Positions 1 to 7,857 of a stretch of DNA of 27,259 bases are shown here, in pieces. A model generated the notes under the pieces. That model searched no databases. It was not told the origin of the DNA and saw only the letters and a list, made by a program, of their open reading frames with translations. Positions within the stretch are counted from its first letter, which is position 1, and every line of letters begins with the position of its first letter. Position numbers and translations under genes: made by a program. Source of the stretch: an uncultured Collinsella sp. (GTDB lineage: Bacteria; Actinomycetota; Coriobacteriia; Coriobacteriales; Coriobacteriaceae); contig CALJDJ010000065.1 in assembly GCA_938023705.1 (NCBI GenBank), positions 1 through 27,259 of the forward strand, written 5' to 3'.

Positions 1-55
1 AAAGGGCGGAGGCGGGGCATTCCCCGCCTCTTACACCACATCTCTGCGCGCTACC
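1..55. repeat. Left copy of 54-bp inverted end repeat with internal palindrome
   Basis: Positions 2-55 are identical to the reverse complement of the last 54 bases (27206-27259). The match ends abruptly at both inner edges. Inside it is a perfect 9-bp stem, GAGGCGGGG and CCCCGCCTC separated by CATT. There is no U-run, so it is not a clear Rho-independent terminator. On the plus strand the repeat is open in the same frame as the gene that follows, but that gene has its own strong ribosome binding site about 90 bases further in. It could be a multicopy palindromic repeat, a shared 5' segment of a gene family, or the overlap left where an assembler stopped. Confidence 0.85.
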
Positions 56-148
56 AGGTCTGCTCACAGGGTTCAGATTTTGCCGCATACTTCCGAATTG
101 ACGCTGGCATCGCACGGTCCAAAAGCACATTTCGACCAGGAGGATATC

Positions 149-1222
149 ATGGACCTGACGCTATGCGGTCAATCCGCTTTTTACTATCACTGTATCCCGC
201 CGCAGGTATTAGGGCTTTACCCCGCCATTAGCCTTGGCAATATGGATCGCAGATGTTGCGGCCTCGGAAGTCATGCAGTTGTAAAAGACCTACTTCACGC
301 ACCGCTTCACAGGTTTGTATTCACTCGAGCACAATCCGGGTCGCGAAGCCTGTTTAAATCGCACCTCCTGACCCAAGAGCCGCCTCCCGGGTCGTTTAGG
401 CAAACTGAACATGGATTTGATGTCACGTCGCCCGAGTTTACGCTGCTCAGCCTTGCTACGCAGGTCTCACGCAACCAGCTACTCATGGCTTGCTACGAGA
501 TGTGCGGCTCCTTTGCAGTGTTTAAGCCCTGCGAGCGAACGCAACAACATCTTGATGAAGCTATTTCGCTTAAGCTCATTCCACCCAACTGCTGCTGGGA
601 GCGTGTTGTCGACACCAAGGGCAATGACACCAATTTGTGGAAGCGCCCGCCGCTCCTCAGCGCGGCGGATATCGCCGCGTTCGCCAAGCAGGCTGCAGGC
701 CTGCGCGGCGTTAAACAACTGCGCTGGGCGGCCGAGCACATGACGGGGCAGACCGCCTCGCCCTTCGAAGTACAGGCCTCTATGCTTGTCTCGCTCCCCC
801 GCAACGAGGGCGGCATGGGCATCAACATCGCAAACAACGTGCGCATCCCACTCAGCGACGCCGCGCGCTCACTGTATGACAAAACCTGCTGCTACGCCGA
901 TATCCTCATAGAGAGCAACACCGACAGCATGGGCGTCATCTTGGAATGCCAAGGCCGCTCCGCCCACGATGGCGAAGCCGCAAGTCTCTCCGATGCCGAG
1001 CGCACCACCGCCCTCACAAGCATGGGCTATGACGTTATCCAGATAACCTATGAGCAAATCAAAGACACGAAGAGCTTTAACAACATCGCCGAACTCATCC
1101 ATAAAAAGGCAGGGCTCCCCTACATCCCAAAGACCGATCAGAAACGCACCACCGAAGATGCCCTGCGGCGGGAGCTATTGGTCGATTGGGATGAGCTGTT
1201 CGCCGTCAAGCCGGCCGGCTAG
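149..1222 (+). CDS. AbiEi/DUF559-like protein with PD-(D/E)XK-type C-terminus
   Basis: 357 residues from the ATG at 149, chosen because AGGAGG lies at 138-143 with ideal spacing; the frame stays open upstream to base 2 but has no good start there. The protein begins MDLTLCGQSAF. The middle holds PPGSF and then VTSPEFTLLSLA, which resembles the 'TSPxRTLxDLA' helix of solitary AbiEi-type proteins. The C-terminus has ADILIE, then GVILECQGRSAHDG, matching the D...ExxG..H pattern of the Vsr/DUF559 nuclease fold. No partner AbiEii toxin lies beside it. A diverged paralogue is encoded at 26120-27259 in the opposite direction. The gene is convergent with its right neighbour: the two stop codons share the CTAG at 1219-1222. 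Family recognition is moderately sure; whether it cuts DNA or acts as a regulator cannot be seen. Confidence 0.75.
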   Translation: MDLTLCGQSAFYYHCIPPQVLGLYPAISLGNMDRRCCGLGSHAVVKDLLHAPLHRFVFTRAQSGSRSLFKSHLLTQEPPPGSFRQTEHGFDVTSPEFTLLSLATQVSRNQLLMACYEMCGSFAVFKPCERTQQHLDEAISLKLIPPNCCWERVVDTKGNDTNLWKRPPLLSAADIAAFAKQAAGLRGVKQLRWAAEHMTGQTASPFEVQASMLVSLPRNEGGMGINIANNVRIPLSDAARSLYDKTCCYADILIESNTDSMGVILECQGRSAHDGEAASLSDAERTTALTSMGYDVIQITYEQIKDTKSFNNIAELIHKKAGLPYIPKTDQKRTTEDALRRELLVDWDELFAVKPAG

Positions 1223-2067
1223 CAGCTAGCGATCAGGGGGACTGCGGGAACGTCAGAAGCAGCAACGCGAGCCGCAAATCCCGCCTCGGTCAGCTCGATG
1301 ACCTCGGTAAACGTTGCATCGAAAAACTCCTCGGTTAGCAGGCGATACGGCGGATGATCGGGCTCGCCGGGGTTTTCGCGTACAATCTCGTGCATGACGC
1401 CGATAGTCTTGAGCACATATTCTTTATGGATGGGATACTGCCCAAAACGCGTCGCAGCGGTATAGAGGCGATCGGTCGCACGCGGAATGGAAACGATGCC
1501 CAGCGTCTTGCCAAACCAGTCAAAATCGCCCTGCTTTTTAATGCGGAATTCCTCGCACGGCTTGCCGCCGTGTGCTTCCAGATACTGGTTCACACGCGTG
1601 TTCCATACCGTGTCGGCCACCAGATGCGACCAGACGCCCAGCGTTAAATCGAGCAGCGACTGCGCCACATCTTCGGACGCAAGCGAGAACTCACAGGCGC
1701 CGGGACCGACAACCGGCTCGGCATCCCTGTAGCGCTGAGGATAGTGCACGCGGTTCAGTCGCTCGCGCTCCTCGACAATCGAGGTAGCCTCAGCAGGTTC
1801 GCCCGCGGGTGCGCCTTTAAGCAGCGGCGCCACATAGGTATCCCAGAACTCGTGCTCGCGCGGCTTAGGGATAGGCTCGGGCTTTGCAAAGTGCGTAATG
1901 CGATACGGAATGGGATCGGCGATGCCAGGGACCATATAGCCCACGAAGATATCCGGAATCACGCAGCCAAACAAAAAGGCATTGCGGTCGCGCACGCTAT
2001 CGGCAAGCACGCTAGCACGTGCCAGCAAGCGCTCCGTTTGAGCGATATGAATGTTCCAACTTGGCAT
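1219..2067 (-). CDS. Zinc-dependent phospholipase C family protein
   Basis: 282 residues if started at the ATG at 2067 (MPSWNIH); an in-frame ATG at 2079 would add four residues. The start MPSWNIHIAQ followed by FLFGCVIPDI and GVWSHLVADTVWN is the pattern of the Zn_dep_PLPC family (PF00882). There the N-terminal Trp region, Asp and several His residues bind zinc. There is no signal peptide, which is usual for the intracellular actinobacterial members and suggests the true substrate may not be an outer phospholipid. An extended -10 element sits only about 12 bases upstream of the 2079 start, which favours 2067. The gene lies downstream of the metal-transport genes on the same strand, but a separate promoter is likely. 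Confidence 0.7.
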   Translation of the reverse strand: MPSWNIHIAQTERLLARASVLADSVRDRNAFLFGCVIPDIFVGYMVPGIADPIPYRITHFAKPEPIPKPREHEFWDTYVAPLLKGAPAGEPAEATSIVEERERLNRVHYPQRYRDAEPVVGPGACEFSLASEDVAQSLLDLTLGVWSHLVADTVWNTRVNQYLEAHGGKPCEEFRIKKQGDFDWFGKTLGIVSIPRATDRLYTAATRFGQYPIHKEYVLKTIGVMHEIVRENPGEPDHPPYRLLTEEFFDATFTEVIELTEAGFAARVAASDVPAVPLIASC

Positions 2068-2091
2068 AGCCACCCCCATAAAACCTGGTTA

Positions 2092-2100
2092 ACTATACCA
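2092..2100 (-). promoter_or_regulatory. Extended -10 promoter candidate for the phospholipase C-family gene
   Basis: On the minus strand the sequence TGGTATAGT is an extended -10 (TG-N-TATAGT). No convincing -35 lies 16-18 bases upstream, as expected for extended -10 promoters. Transcription would start near 2085, giving a very short leader to the ATG at 2067. Confidence 0.4.
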
Positions 2101-2145
2101 TCACGGCAGAGTCGCACAGGCGGCCATACATACCCTACGCAGCAA

Positions 2146-2940
2146 CTATTCCGCAGCACCGCTTTCGGTTCCATACGACGGCACGGGCGCCTCGACCACA
2201 TGGTGATATCGATCGATATAGATGGCACGGGCCTCCAGGCGGCGCACCAAATCTTGATGGTGCGTACTCATCAAAACCGTCTTACCGGCAGCAACGTAGG
2301 CCAGCAAAAAGTTGACTACGATGTCGCACGAGTCCTCATCGAGCCCGTTGGTGGGCTCATCGAGCACTAGGATATCGGGGTTCATCGACACCACCGCAGC
2401 CAGCGCAACGCGCTTCTTTTGCCCGCCCGAAAGCTGATAGGGCGAGGCATCGACCAGATCGGCAACCTGGAACAGCTCCATGGCATCGCGCACGCGGCGC
2501 TCGAGCTCGTCTGCCGGCAGCCCCATCTGCGCGGGACCAAAAGCAACTTCCTCGCCCACCGTAGCGCAGAACAGCTGGGCGTCGGCATTTTGAAACACAA
2601 AACCTACGCGCTGATGAAAACGCTGAGCGGCCGCGGAATCCTTGAGATATGCCGCATCGATCACGTGCCCGTCAAACAGGTACGCACCCGCGTCCGCTAG
2701 TTCAAGACCGTTGATAAGGCGCATAATCGTCGTCTTACCGCAGCCGTTGGGACCGAGTAGGGCAACGAGTTCACCACGATCGACCTGCAGCGACACACCA
2801 TCGACAACCGTATGCCCCGCATAGGAGAACACCACGTCGCGAAACTCGATGAGCGGCACGCTCTTGGCGCCAGTAGCACCGCTCGCGCCCATCACGCCAT
2901 TCGTATCGTTTGCCAAAACGTCGCCCTTCCCTATCCACAT
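2146..2940 (-). CDS. cbiO: ECF-type nickel/cobalt transporter ATP-binding protein
   Basis: 264 residues from the ATG at 2940. The order of motifs is that of a CbiO/EcfA ATPase: Walker A GPNGCGKTT (residues 63-71), Q-loop VFQNADAQLF, signature LSGGQKKR (170-177), Walker B ILVLDEP (190-196) and the switch His in MSTHHQD. It would power metal uptake as a homodimer on the CbiM-CbiQ membrane core. The gene follows cbiQ by about 20 bases. A TTG at 2916 has a better ribosome binding site (GGGAAGGG seven bases away), and residues 1-25 look non-conserved, so the real start may be there. NikO is an equally good name if the operon carries nickel. Confidence 0.9.
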   Translation of the reverse strand: MWIGKGDVLANDTNGVMGASGATGAKSVPLIEFRDVVFSYAGHTVVDGVSLQVDRGELVALLGPNGCGKTTIMRLINGLELADAGAYLFDGHVIDAAYLKDSAAAQRFHQRVGFVFQNADAQLFCATVGEEVAFGPAQMGLPADELERRVRDAMELFQVADLVDASPYQLSGGQKKRVALAAVVSMNPDILVLDEPTNGLDEDSCDIVVNFLLAYVAAGKTVLMSTHHQDLVRRLEARAIYIDRYHHVVEAPVPSYGTESGAAE

Positions 2941-2960
2941 CGACGGCTCGGCCGCCCGCG

Positions 2961-3803
2961 CTACAGCACCGCGCACAACGCGGCGAGCAGCACCACGACG
3001 GCCGCATAAACCGCATCGCGCCAGCCAAAGCCGCTCCGCCCGGGCGCCGGGTACGCACCGGCAAAGCCGCGGCAGAGCATAGCCTCGTCCATCGCATGGC
3101 TGCACTCCATCGCCTTGATAAAGGTCATGCCCATGATACCCGCGATCGAATCGGTACGCGAAAATCCCTCAGGCGCACGGCCAACGCTGCGCAACATGAC
3201 CGATTCGCACAGATCGTGCGCCGTGCATCCCAGCACCTCGATATGCTTGAGTGCCATATCAAAGGTAAAGATGACCTCGTCGGGCAGGCGCAGCATCTTA
3301 AGCGCCGCCGACATGCGACTCCAGGTGAGCGTCCACGAAACGCCCAGCACCAGCGACACGTTAATGAACGTCTTGAGTGCAATCTTGAGCATGGCGCCCG
3401 TGGCGGAAGCACCCAGCAGCAGGGCAGGCAGCGCCAAAACCACGGCAAACCCCGCGGCAGCCAACGCCGGCACAAAGGTAGCGCACAGCCCGCGTACAGG
3501 GCGCACCGCGACCAGCACCAACGCGATAGCCGCCATCAACATGAGGTACAGCGGGCTCTGCGTCAGGCACACGCACAGAACGCAGACGAACATCCCCACC
3601 AGGCGCACCGGAGCCGAAACGCAAGAAAGGGCACGGTCGACCATCGACCCGCCCTCGTTCGCGCCTCCACCCAGGCGAACCCGCTCAAGCAGGCTCGCCA
3701 GGTGCAGGACATTCTTTTGCATTACACGATGCCGAGCCCCCGCGGGCTCGTAACGCTGCTCGACCGTAAGCCAGCTAGGCAGCTCGGCTATTGCCATGAG
3801 CAC
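2961..3803 (-). CDS. cbiQ: ECF-type nickel/cobalt transporter transmembrane protein CbiQ
   Basis: 280 residues, several hydrophobic segments (about residues 65-100, 108-150 and the C-terminus), and the coupling motif AMLCRGFAGAY near the C-terminal end. In the CbiQ/EcfT family the A..RG coupling helix docks on the ATPase. GTG at 3803 is preceded by AAGGA at five bases; an ATG at 3797 is possible. It overlaps the end of cbiM by 29 bases, implying translational coupling. It is the energy-coupling subunit linking the metal-binding CbiM to the ATPase. Confidence 0.88.
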   Translation of the reverse strand: MLMAIAELPSWLTVEQRYEPAGARHRVMQKNVLHLASLLERVRLGGGANEGGSMVDRALSCVSAPVRLVGMFVCVLCVCLTQSPLYLMLMAAIALVLVAVRPVRGLCATFVPALAAAGFAVVLALPALLLGASATGAMLKIALKTFINVSLVLGVSWTLTWSRMSAALKMLRLPDEVIFTFDMALKHIEVLGCTAHDLCESVMLRSVGRAPEGFSRTDSIAGIMGMTFIKAMECSHAMDEAMLCRGFAGAYPAPGRSGFGWRDAVYAAVVVLLAALCAVL

Positions 3804-4893
3804 CGCTTTCCTTGACCGTCAGCGAGACCAGGCGGAATGCGATGGTCAGCACCGCCACGCCAATCACGCCCGAGAGGATATACATGGCAGCCTGGCCGGC
3901 AAAGCCAAGACCCTGCTCCTCGGAATAGGCCTGCAGATAATCGCCCGTGGGCAGGGTGTCGGCAAAGGTCGGGGCATCGAGGCCGACCGAAGCCTGCAGG
4001 CTGTCGTCGCCAGCCTCCTGAACGGCGGTCGCGGCGCCCTCGGCGTCCCACTCACCCCAGGCGTCACCGGTGGCGAGCAAGCCGAGCGGCGTAGCCACGA
4101 CAAGCACGGCGACCAGAATGAGCGTGGGAATCAGGGAAGTCTTCTTGGCGGTACCATCGGCGGCAAGCTGGCCATCGGCAGCAAGCTGGCCATCGGCAGC
4201 AAGCTGGCCATCGACAGCCTCGGGCCCGACGATAATGCTCGGCGCCGTCTTCTTAATGAAGCCGTAGATGGCGGACGTCGCCACGCCCTCGATCACGCCG
4301 GCAACCAGCATATGCGGGATCAACATGGCCGGAATAGCCACGGACAGCGGGAAGGGGCAGTACAGAGGGGCGCCCGAAGCGTTGGTGAAGAGCATCGGCT
4401 GAATACCAAACTCGATTGCCGCGCACAGGGCCGCCAGGCACAGGCCGACCCAACCGCTCACGATGGCAGAAACCGAGGTGCCCCAGCTCTTGTCGTGCAG
4501 ACGGCTGTTGAGCGCACGGAACACGATAGCAGCGACAAACGGCAGCACAAAGGCCATGTTAAAGCAGTTGGCGCCAAACGACAGAACGCCGCCGTCGCCA
4601 AACAGCAGCGCCTGCAGCGCCAGAGCGACCGAGACAGCGATAGCCGCGGCCTCGGGGCCCAGCAGCAGCGCGATGAGCGCGCCGCCGACGGCGTGACCAG
4701 TGGTACCGCCGGGCAGCGGAACGTTGAACATCATGAGCAAGAAGGAGAATGCGGCGCAGATGCCCAGGAACGCCATATGCTCGCGATCGAGCGTGGCGCG
4801 CACCTTTTTGATGCAGTGAACCCATACGGGCACCATCGCCACCGCCATAACGGCATCGGTCTGCGGGGACAGATAATTATCGGGAATATGCAT
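3775..4893 (-). CDS. cbiM: Ni/Co ECF transporter substrate-binding subunit CbiM fused to a C-terminal PDGLE/CbiN-like region
   Basis: 372 residues from the ATG at 4893, which gives the mature start Met-His-Ile-Pro-Asp. In CbiM/NikM the N-terminal amine and His2 chelate the metal, so this start is functionally required; GAGAGGG precedes it. Residues 1-220 are the polytopic CbiM core with the family motifs PLPGGTTGHAVGG and GANCFNMAF. A linker with three DGQLAA repeats follows. The last part has two membrane helices around a soluble loop (about residues 245-365), as in CbiN or PDGLE domains, so the operon needs no separate cbiN. First gene of cbiM-cbiQ-cbiO, with a NikR-type box just upstream. 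The operator argues for nickel; the protein alone does not decide between Ni and Co. Confidence 0.9.
   Translation of the reverse strand: MHIPDNYLSPQTDAVMAVAMVPVWVHCIKKVRATLDREHMAFLGICAAFSFLLMMFNVPLPGGTTGHAVGGALIALLLGPEAAAIAVSVALALQALLFGDGGVLSFGANCFNMAFVLPFVAAIVFRALNSRLHDKSWGTSVSAIVSGWVGLCLAALCAAIEFGIQPMLFTNASGAPLYCPFPLSVAIPAMLIPHMLVAGVIEGVATSAIYGFIKKTAPSIIVGPEAVDGQLAADGQLAADGQLAADGTAKKTSLIPTLILVAVLVVATPLGLLATGDAWGEWDAEGAATAVQEAGDDSLQASVGLDAPTFADTLPTGDYLQAYSEEQGLGFAGQAAMYILSGVIGVAVLTIAFRLVSLTVKESGAHGNSRAA
4155..4214. repeat. 18-bp tandem repeat inside cbiM
   Basis: Three 18-bp units (4155-4172, 4173-4190, 4191-4208) plus six bases of a fourth. The second and third are identical and the first differs by one base. 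They encode the repeated DGQLAA in the linker between the CbiM core and the C-terminal domain. The length keeps the frame, so copy number can change without breaking the gene. Confidence 0.9.
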
Positions 4894-4917
4894 GAGCCCT
4901 CTCAATCAGAACGTTGT

Positions 4918-4945
4918 GTGTTACGTTTCCAACAATCCGTAACAC
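4918..4945. promoter_or_regulatory. NikR-type operator upstream of cbiM
   Basis: GTGTTAC at 4918-4924 and GTAACAC at 4939-4945 are perfect inverted arms separated by 14 bases; the symmetry extends one more base inward on each side (G...C). This matches the NikR recognition pattern GTGTTAC-N13/14-GTAACAC described by comparative genomics for nickel-regulated genes. It lies 25 bases before the cbiM start and just downstream of a -10 element, where a bound repressor would block transcription. Identity of the regulator is inference. Confidence 0.65.
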
Positions 4946-4954
4946 CGACTCTGC

Positions 4955-4983
4955 ATACTAACAAAAAGGCGCACCGCCCACAA
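4955..4983 (-). promoter_or_regulatory. Promoter candidate of the cbiM operon
   Basis: On the minus strand, TTGTGG (4983-4978) and TAGTAT (4960-4955) are separated by exactly 17 bases, a fair sigma-A promoter. The predicted start, near 4948, falls at the edge of the NikR-type box. Confidence 0.5.
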
Positions 4984-5112
4984 CGCAGCACGCCCTTGCA
5001 ATACGTACGTTATTAGCCCAGGTCCACGCACCGCCCAATAAAGGGCCCATGCACTCCCAACTTTCCGGTCACCCGGAAGAAGGTGCGATCCGCTCGCAAC
5101 AAGGTTAACGCA

Positions 5113-5207
5113 GGAACCCGCCCCCGAGAGGGGTTTTCTAAGGCAACATCCCGCAGCCGCGAAGTGGCGAGGACGTTGCCGTGAAAACCCCGCAGGGGGC
5201 GGGTTCC
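5113..5207. repeat. Long imperfect stem-loop downstream of pheT
   Basis: Outer arms 5113-5125 and 5195-5207 are perfect 13-bp complements. Next in are 5130-5138 with 5183-5191 (9 bp), then 5142-5147 with 5175-5180 (6 bp). The whole forms a 95-base hairpin with bulges, starting 13 bases after the pheT stop. No U-run follows on the minus strand, so it may act as a 3' stabiliser, an imperfect terminator or a repeated element. The rest of the 326-base gap 4894-5219 holds the cbiM promoter and operator and a small palindrome (TTCCGG/CCGGAA at 5063-5078); I see no gene. Confidence 0.7.
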
Positions 5208-5219
5208 GAACAGCAAAGA

Positions 5220-7673
5220 TTACGAGCGGACTTCGCCGTTTACGCCCTTGCACACCTTGGTGACAATCTTCTGGTGCGCTTTCTCGACCTCTTCGCTGGT
5301 AAGCGTGTGGTCGTCGGAGCGATACGTAAGCGCAAAGGCCATGGACTTTTTGCCCGCTCCGATGCGGATGGGATCGCGGTAGACGTCGAACAGGCGCACG
5401 CCCTCGAGCAACTTACCGCCGGCGCTCGCAATGCGGCGCTCAAGATCCTCACAGGTCACGGAGTTGTCAACCACAATGGCAAGGTCGTGCTCAACGGCCG
5501 GGTACTGCGAGAACTCGCGATAGTTCTCCTGGTTGCGGGCGCCCTTGATCAGCTTGTCCAAGTCGAGCTCAAAGGCAACGACGACCTCATCGATGCCCAT
5601 CGCCTCGCGCGCCTCGGGGTGAATCTCGCCGACCCAGCCCAGCACGGTTCCGCCGGACAGAACCTCGGCCGCACGACCCGGCTGCAAGAAAGCGTAGCCC
5701 TCGCCCTCGACGGGACGGAAGCGAACCTTCTCGATGCGCAGCTGGGCGAGCAGCTCCTCGACAATGCCCTTGCCAAAGAAGAAGCGCAGCTTACGGTACT
5801 TCATGTTCCAGGACTGCTCGCTCCACTGGCCCGAGAGCACACCCGCCACGGACTTGGTCTCCTTGGGCAGGCTGGCGTTCTCGCGACCGTGGAACAGGCT
5901 GCCGACCTCGTACAGGTGCACGTTGGGCGTACCGTGCGCCTCGTTGTAGGCCACGGACTGCAGCAGGCCCGGCAGCAGCGAACGACGCATCTCGGTCTGC
6001 TCGGCCACCAGCGGGTTCATGAGCACCACGGGGCAGCCGCGGCCTTCGGTGGACATGCCAATCTTCTCCAGGTCGCCCGGGGCGGCAAAGCCAAAGGTCG
6101 TGGTCTCGTTGAGGCCGCAGGCGCGCAGGATCTCGCCGACCTTGCGGGTGAGCTTCTGCTCGCGGGTCAGGCCGCCGATGTGGTTCTTGGCAGCCGGGAT
6201 GGTCGCCGTCACACGGCCCATGCCCCATAGGCGCAGGACCTCCTCGATCAGGTCAATCTCGCGCGGCAGGTCGGGACGGAAGCTCGGCGGGGTAACCATA
6301 AAGTCCTCGCCGTCGCGCTCGACGGTGCAGCCCAGACGGGTAAGCGAACGCTCGATAAAGTCGGGCTCGATGTCGGCACCGCAGATGGCATGCACGCGGG
6401 CCAGGCGCAGCTTAATGCTGTCGATGGTCTTGGGCGCGGGGAAAACATCGACATAGCCGGGAGCAACCTCGCCGCCGGCGATCTCCTCGATGAGCGCGCA
6501 GGTAACGTTGGCGACATCCACGCAGCCAGTCTCGTCAACCTGGCGCTCAAAGCGAATGGAGGCGTCGGAGATCAGCGACAGATCGCGGCTGGTGTGCGAG
6601 GTGCGACCGGCGTTGAAGCAAGCGCTCTCGACCATCACGTCGACGGTGTCGTCCTCGATCTCGGAATCCATGCCGCCCATAACGCCGGCCAACGCCACGG
6701 GGCGCTCGCCGTCGGTGATAAGGCCCATGCCGGCGTCGAGCACGCGCTCTTCGCCATCGAGCGTCGTGAATTTCTCATCCTGCTGGGCGGCGCGAACCAC
6801 CACGCGACGGTGGCCATCGCGCTCGGCAAAGGTGTCCAGGTCAAAGGCGTGCAGCGGCTGACCGGTGAGCATCATCACGTAGTTGGTGATGTCGACGATG
6901 TTGTTGTGCGGACGCACGCCCAGGGCGTTAAGGCGCTTGACCATCCAGTCGGGCGACGGGCCGACCTTCACGTTGCGCACGATGCGGGCGACATAGCGGT
7001 CGCACAGGCCCTCGTCGGCAATCTCGACGGAAAGCTCGTCGTCGGTCGCGCGGCCGGTCTCGGCCTTGATGGCGGGCAGCTCAACGTGGAAATCGCGATC
7101 GAAGATGGCGCCGGTCTCGCGGGCCATGCCGATCATGGACAGGCAGTCGGGGCGGTTGGGCGTGATCTCGCAGTCGAGCACAGTATCACTCGAGCCCACA
7201 TACTCGGCAAACGGCATGCCGCAGGGCGTATCCTCGGGCAGGATCATAATGCCAGAGTGGTCGCCGCCCAGGCCGAGCTCGCGTGCGGAGCAGTTCATGC
7301 CCATGGACACGACGCCGCGAAGCTTGCTCTTCTTGATCTTGACGTCGCCGGGCAGAACTGCGCCGATCATGGCCGTGACGATGTGATCGCCGGCCTCGAA
7401 GTTCTGCGCGCCGCAGACGATCTGCAGCGGAGCGGGATTGCCGTCGGCGTCGAGGTTCTTGTCACCCACGTCGACCGAGCACACATACATATGGTCGCTA
7501 TCGGGGTGCGGGGTCTTGGTGAGCACCTTGGCGGTCACCACGTGGTCGAAGGATTCTCCCACGGTGTCAATCGCCTCGACCTCGGTGCCGGTACGGATAT
7601 ATTCGTCCGAAAGGGTCTTGGGATCCTCCGGAATATCGATCATGGTCTTGAGCCAGTCGTAAGAAACACGCAT
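5220..7673 (-). CDS. pheT: Phenylalanine--tRNA ligase beta subunit
   Basis: 817 residues, the usual length. It starts MRVSYDWLK with AAGGAGAG upstream of the ATG. The EMAP-type OB tRNA-binding domain spans about 40-150 (KTPHPDSDHMYVCSVDVG), then the B3/B4 editing region (about 210-390), B5 (about 405-480), the catalytic-like core, and a C-terminal FDX-ACB domain (about 720-817, ending QKIVTKVCKGVNGEVRS). With PheS it forms the alpha2-beta2 enzyme that charges tRNA-Phe; the beta subunit supplies tRNA binding and editing. It follows pheS on the minus strand after a 184-base structured gap and should be governed by the T-box ahead of pheS. Confidence 0.98.
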   Translation of the reverse strand: MRVSYDWLKTMIDIPEDPKTLSDEYIRTGTEVEAIDTVGESFDHVVTAKVLTKTPHPDSDHMYVCSVDVGDKNLDADGNPAPLQIVCGAQNFEAGDHIVTAMIGAVLPGDVKIKKSKLRGVVSMGMNCSARELGLGGDHSGIMILPEDTPCGMPFAEYVGSSDTVLDCEITPNRPDCLSMIGMARETGAIFDRDFHVELPAIKAETGRATDDELSVEIADEGLCDRYVARIVRNVKVGPSPDWMVKRLNALGVRPHNNIVDITNYVMMLTGQPLHAFDLDTFAERDGHRRVVVRAAQQDEKFTTLDGEERVLDAGMGLITDGERPVALAGVMGGMDSEIEDDTVDVMVESACFNAGRTSHTSRDLSLISDASIRFERQVDETGCVDVANVTCALIEEIAGGEVAPGYVDVFPAPKTIDSIKLRLARVHAICGADIEPDFIERSLTRLGCTVERDGEDFMVTPPSFRPDLPREIDLIEEVLRLWGMGRVTATIPAAKNHIGGLTREQKLTRKVGEILRACGLNETTTFGFAAPGDLEKIGMSTEGRGCPVVLMNPLVAEQTEMRRSLLPGLLQSVAYNEAHGTPNVHLYEVGSLFHGRENASLPKETKSVAGVLSGQWSEQSWNMKYRKLRFFFGKGIVEELLAQLRIEKVRFRPVEGEGYAFLQPGRAAEVLSGGTVLGWVGEIHPEAREAMGIDEVVVAFELDLDKLIKGARNQENYREFSQYPAVEHDLAIVVDNSVTCEDLERRIASAGGKLLEGVRLFDVYRDPIRIGAGKKSMAFALTYRSDDHTLTSEEVEKAHQKIVTKVCKGVNGEVRS

Positions 7674-7760
7674 CTAGCTCTCCTTTCATACTGAAAGCCT
7701 GCGAAGAAATGCAGGTGGAAACTTCAACTTTGTGAACATTCCTTACAAAGCGAGGGTTGT

Positions 7761-7845
7761 CCAAGTGCGGCAGATCGGCCCGAGAGAGGAGCGCCGCGTA
7801 CTTTGGTACGCAAGCGACGAATGAGCGCCGAGGTGCCGTGCTTGG
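7761..7845. repeat. Stem-loop in the pheS-pheT gap
   Basis: Outer arms around 7761-7772 and 7834-7845 pair as 5 bp, two mismatches, 5 bp. An inner perfect hairpin is GCGTAC (7796-7801), loop TTTG, GTACGC (7806-7811). No U-run. It occupies much of the unusually long 184-base gap between pheS and pheT and could be a processing or stabilising structure or a repeated intergenic element. Confidence 0.55.
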
Positions 7846-7857
7846 GCAAGCCGCAGC

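Noticed and set aside
4894..5219. Cobalamin riboswitch upstream of cbiM
   Set aside because: No B12-box-like sequence or typical fold was found on the minus strand; a NikR-type palindrome is present instead.
5181..7694. Long plus-strand open frames across pheT
   Set aside because: Shadows of pheT on the opposite strand with no motifs.
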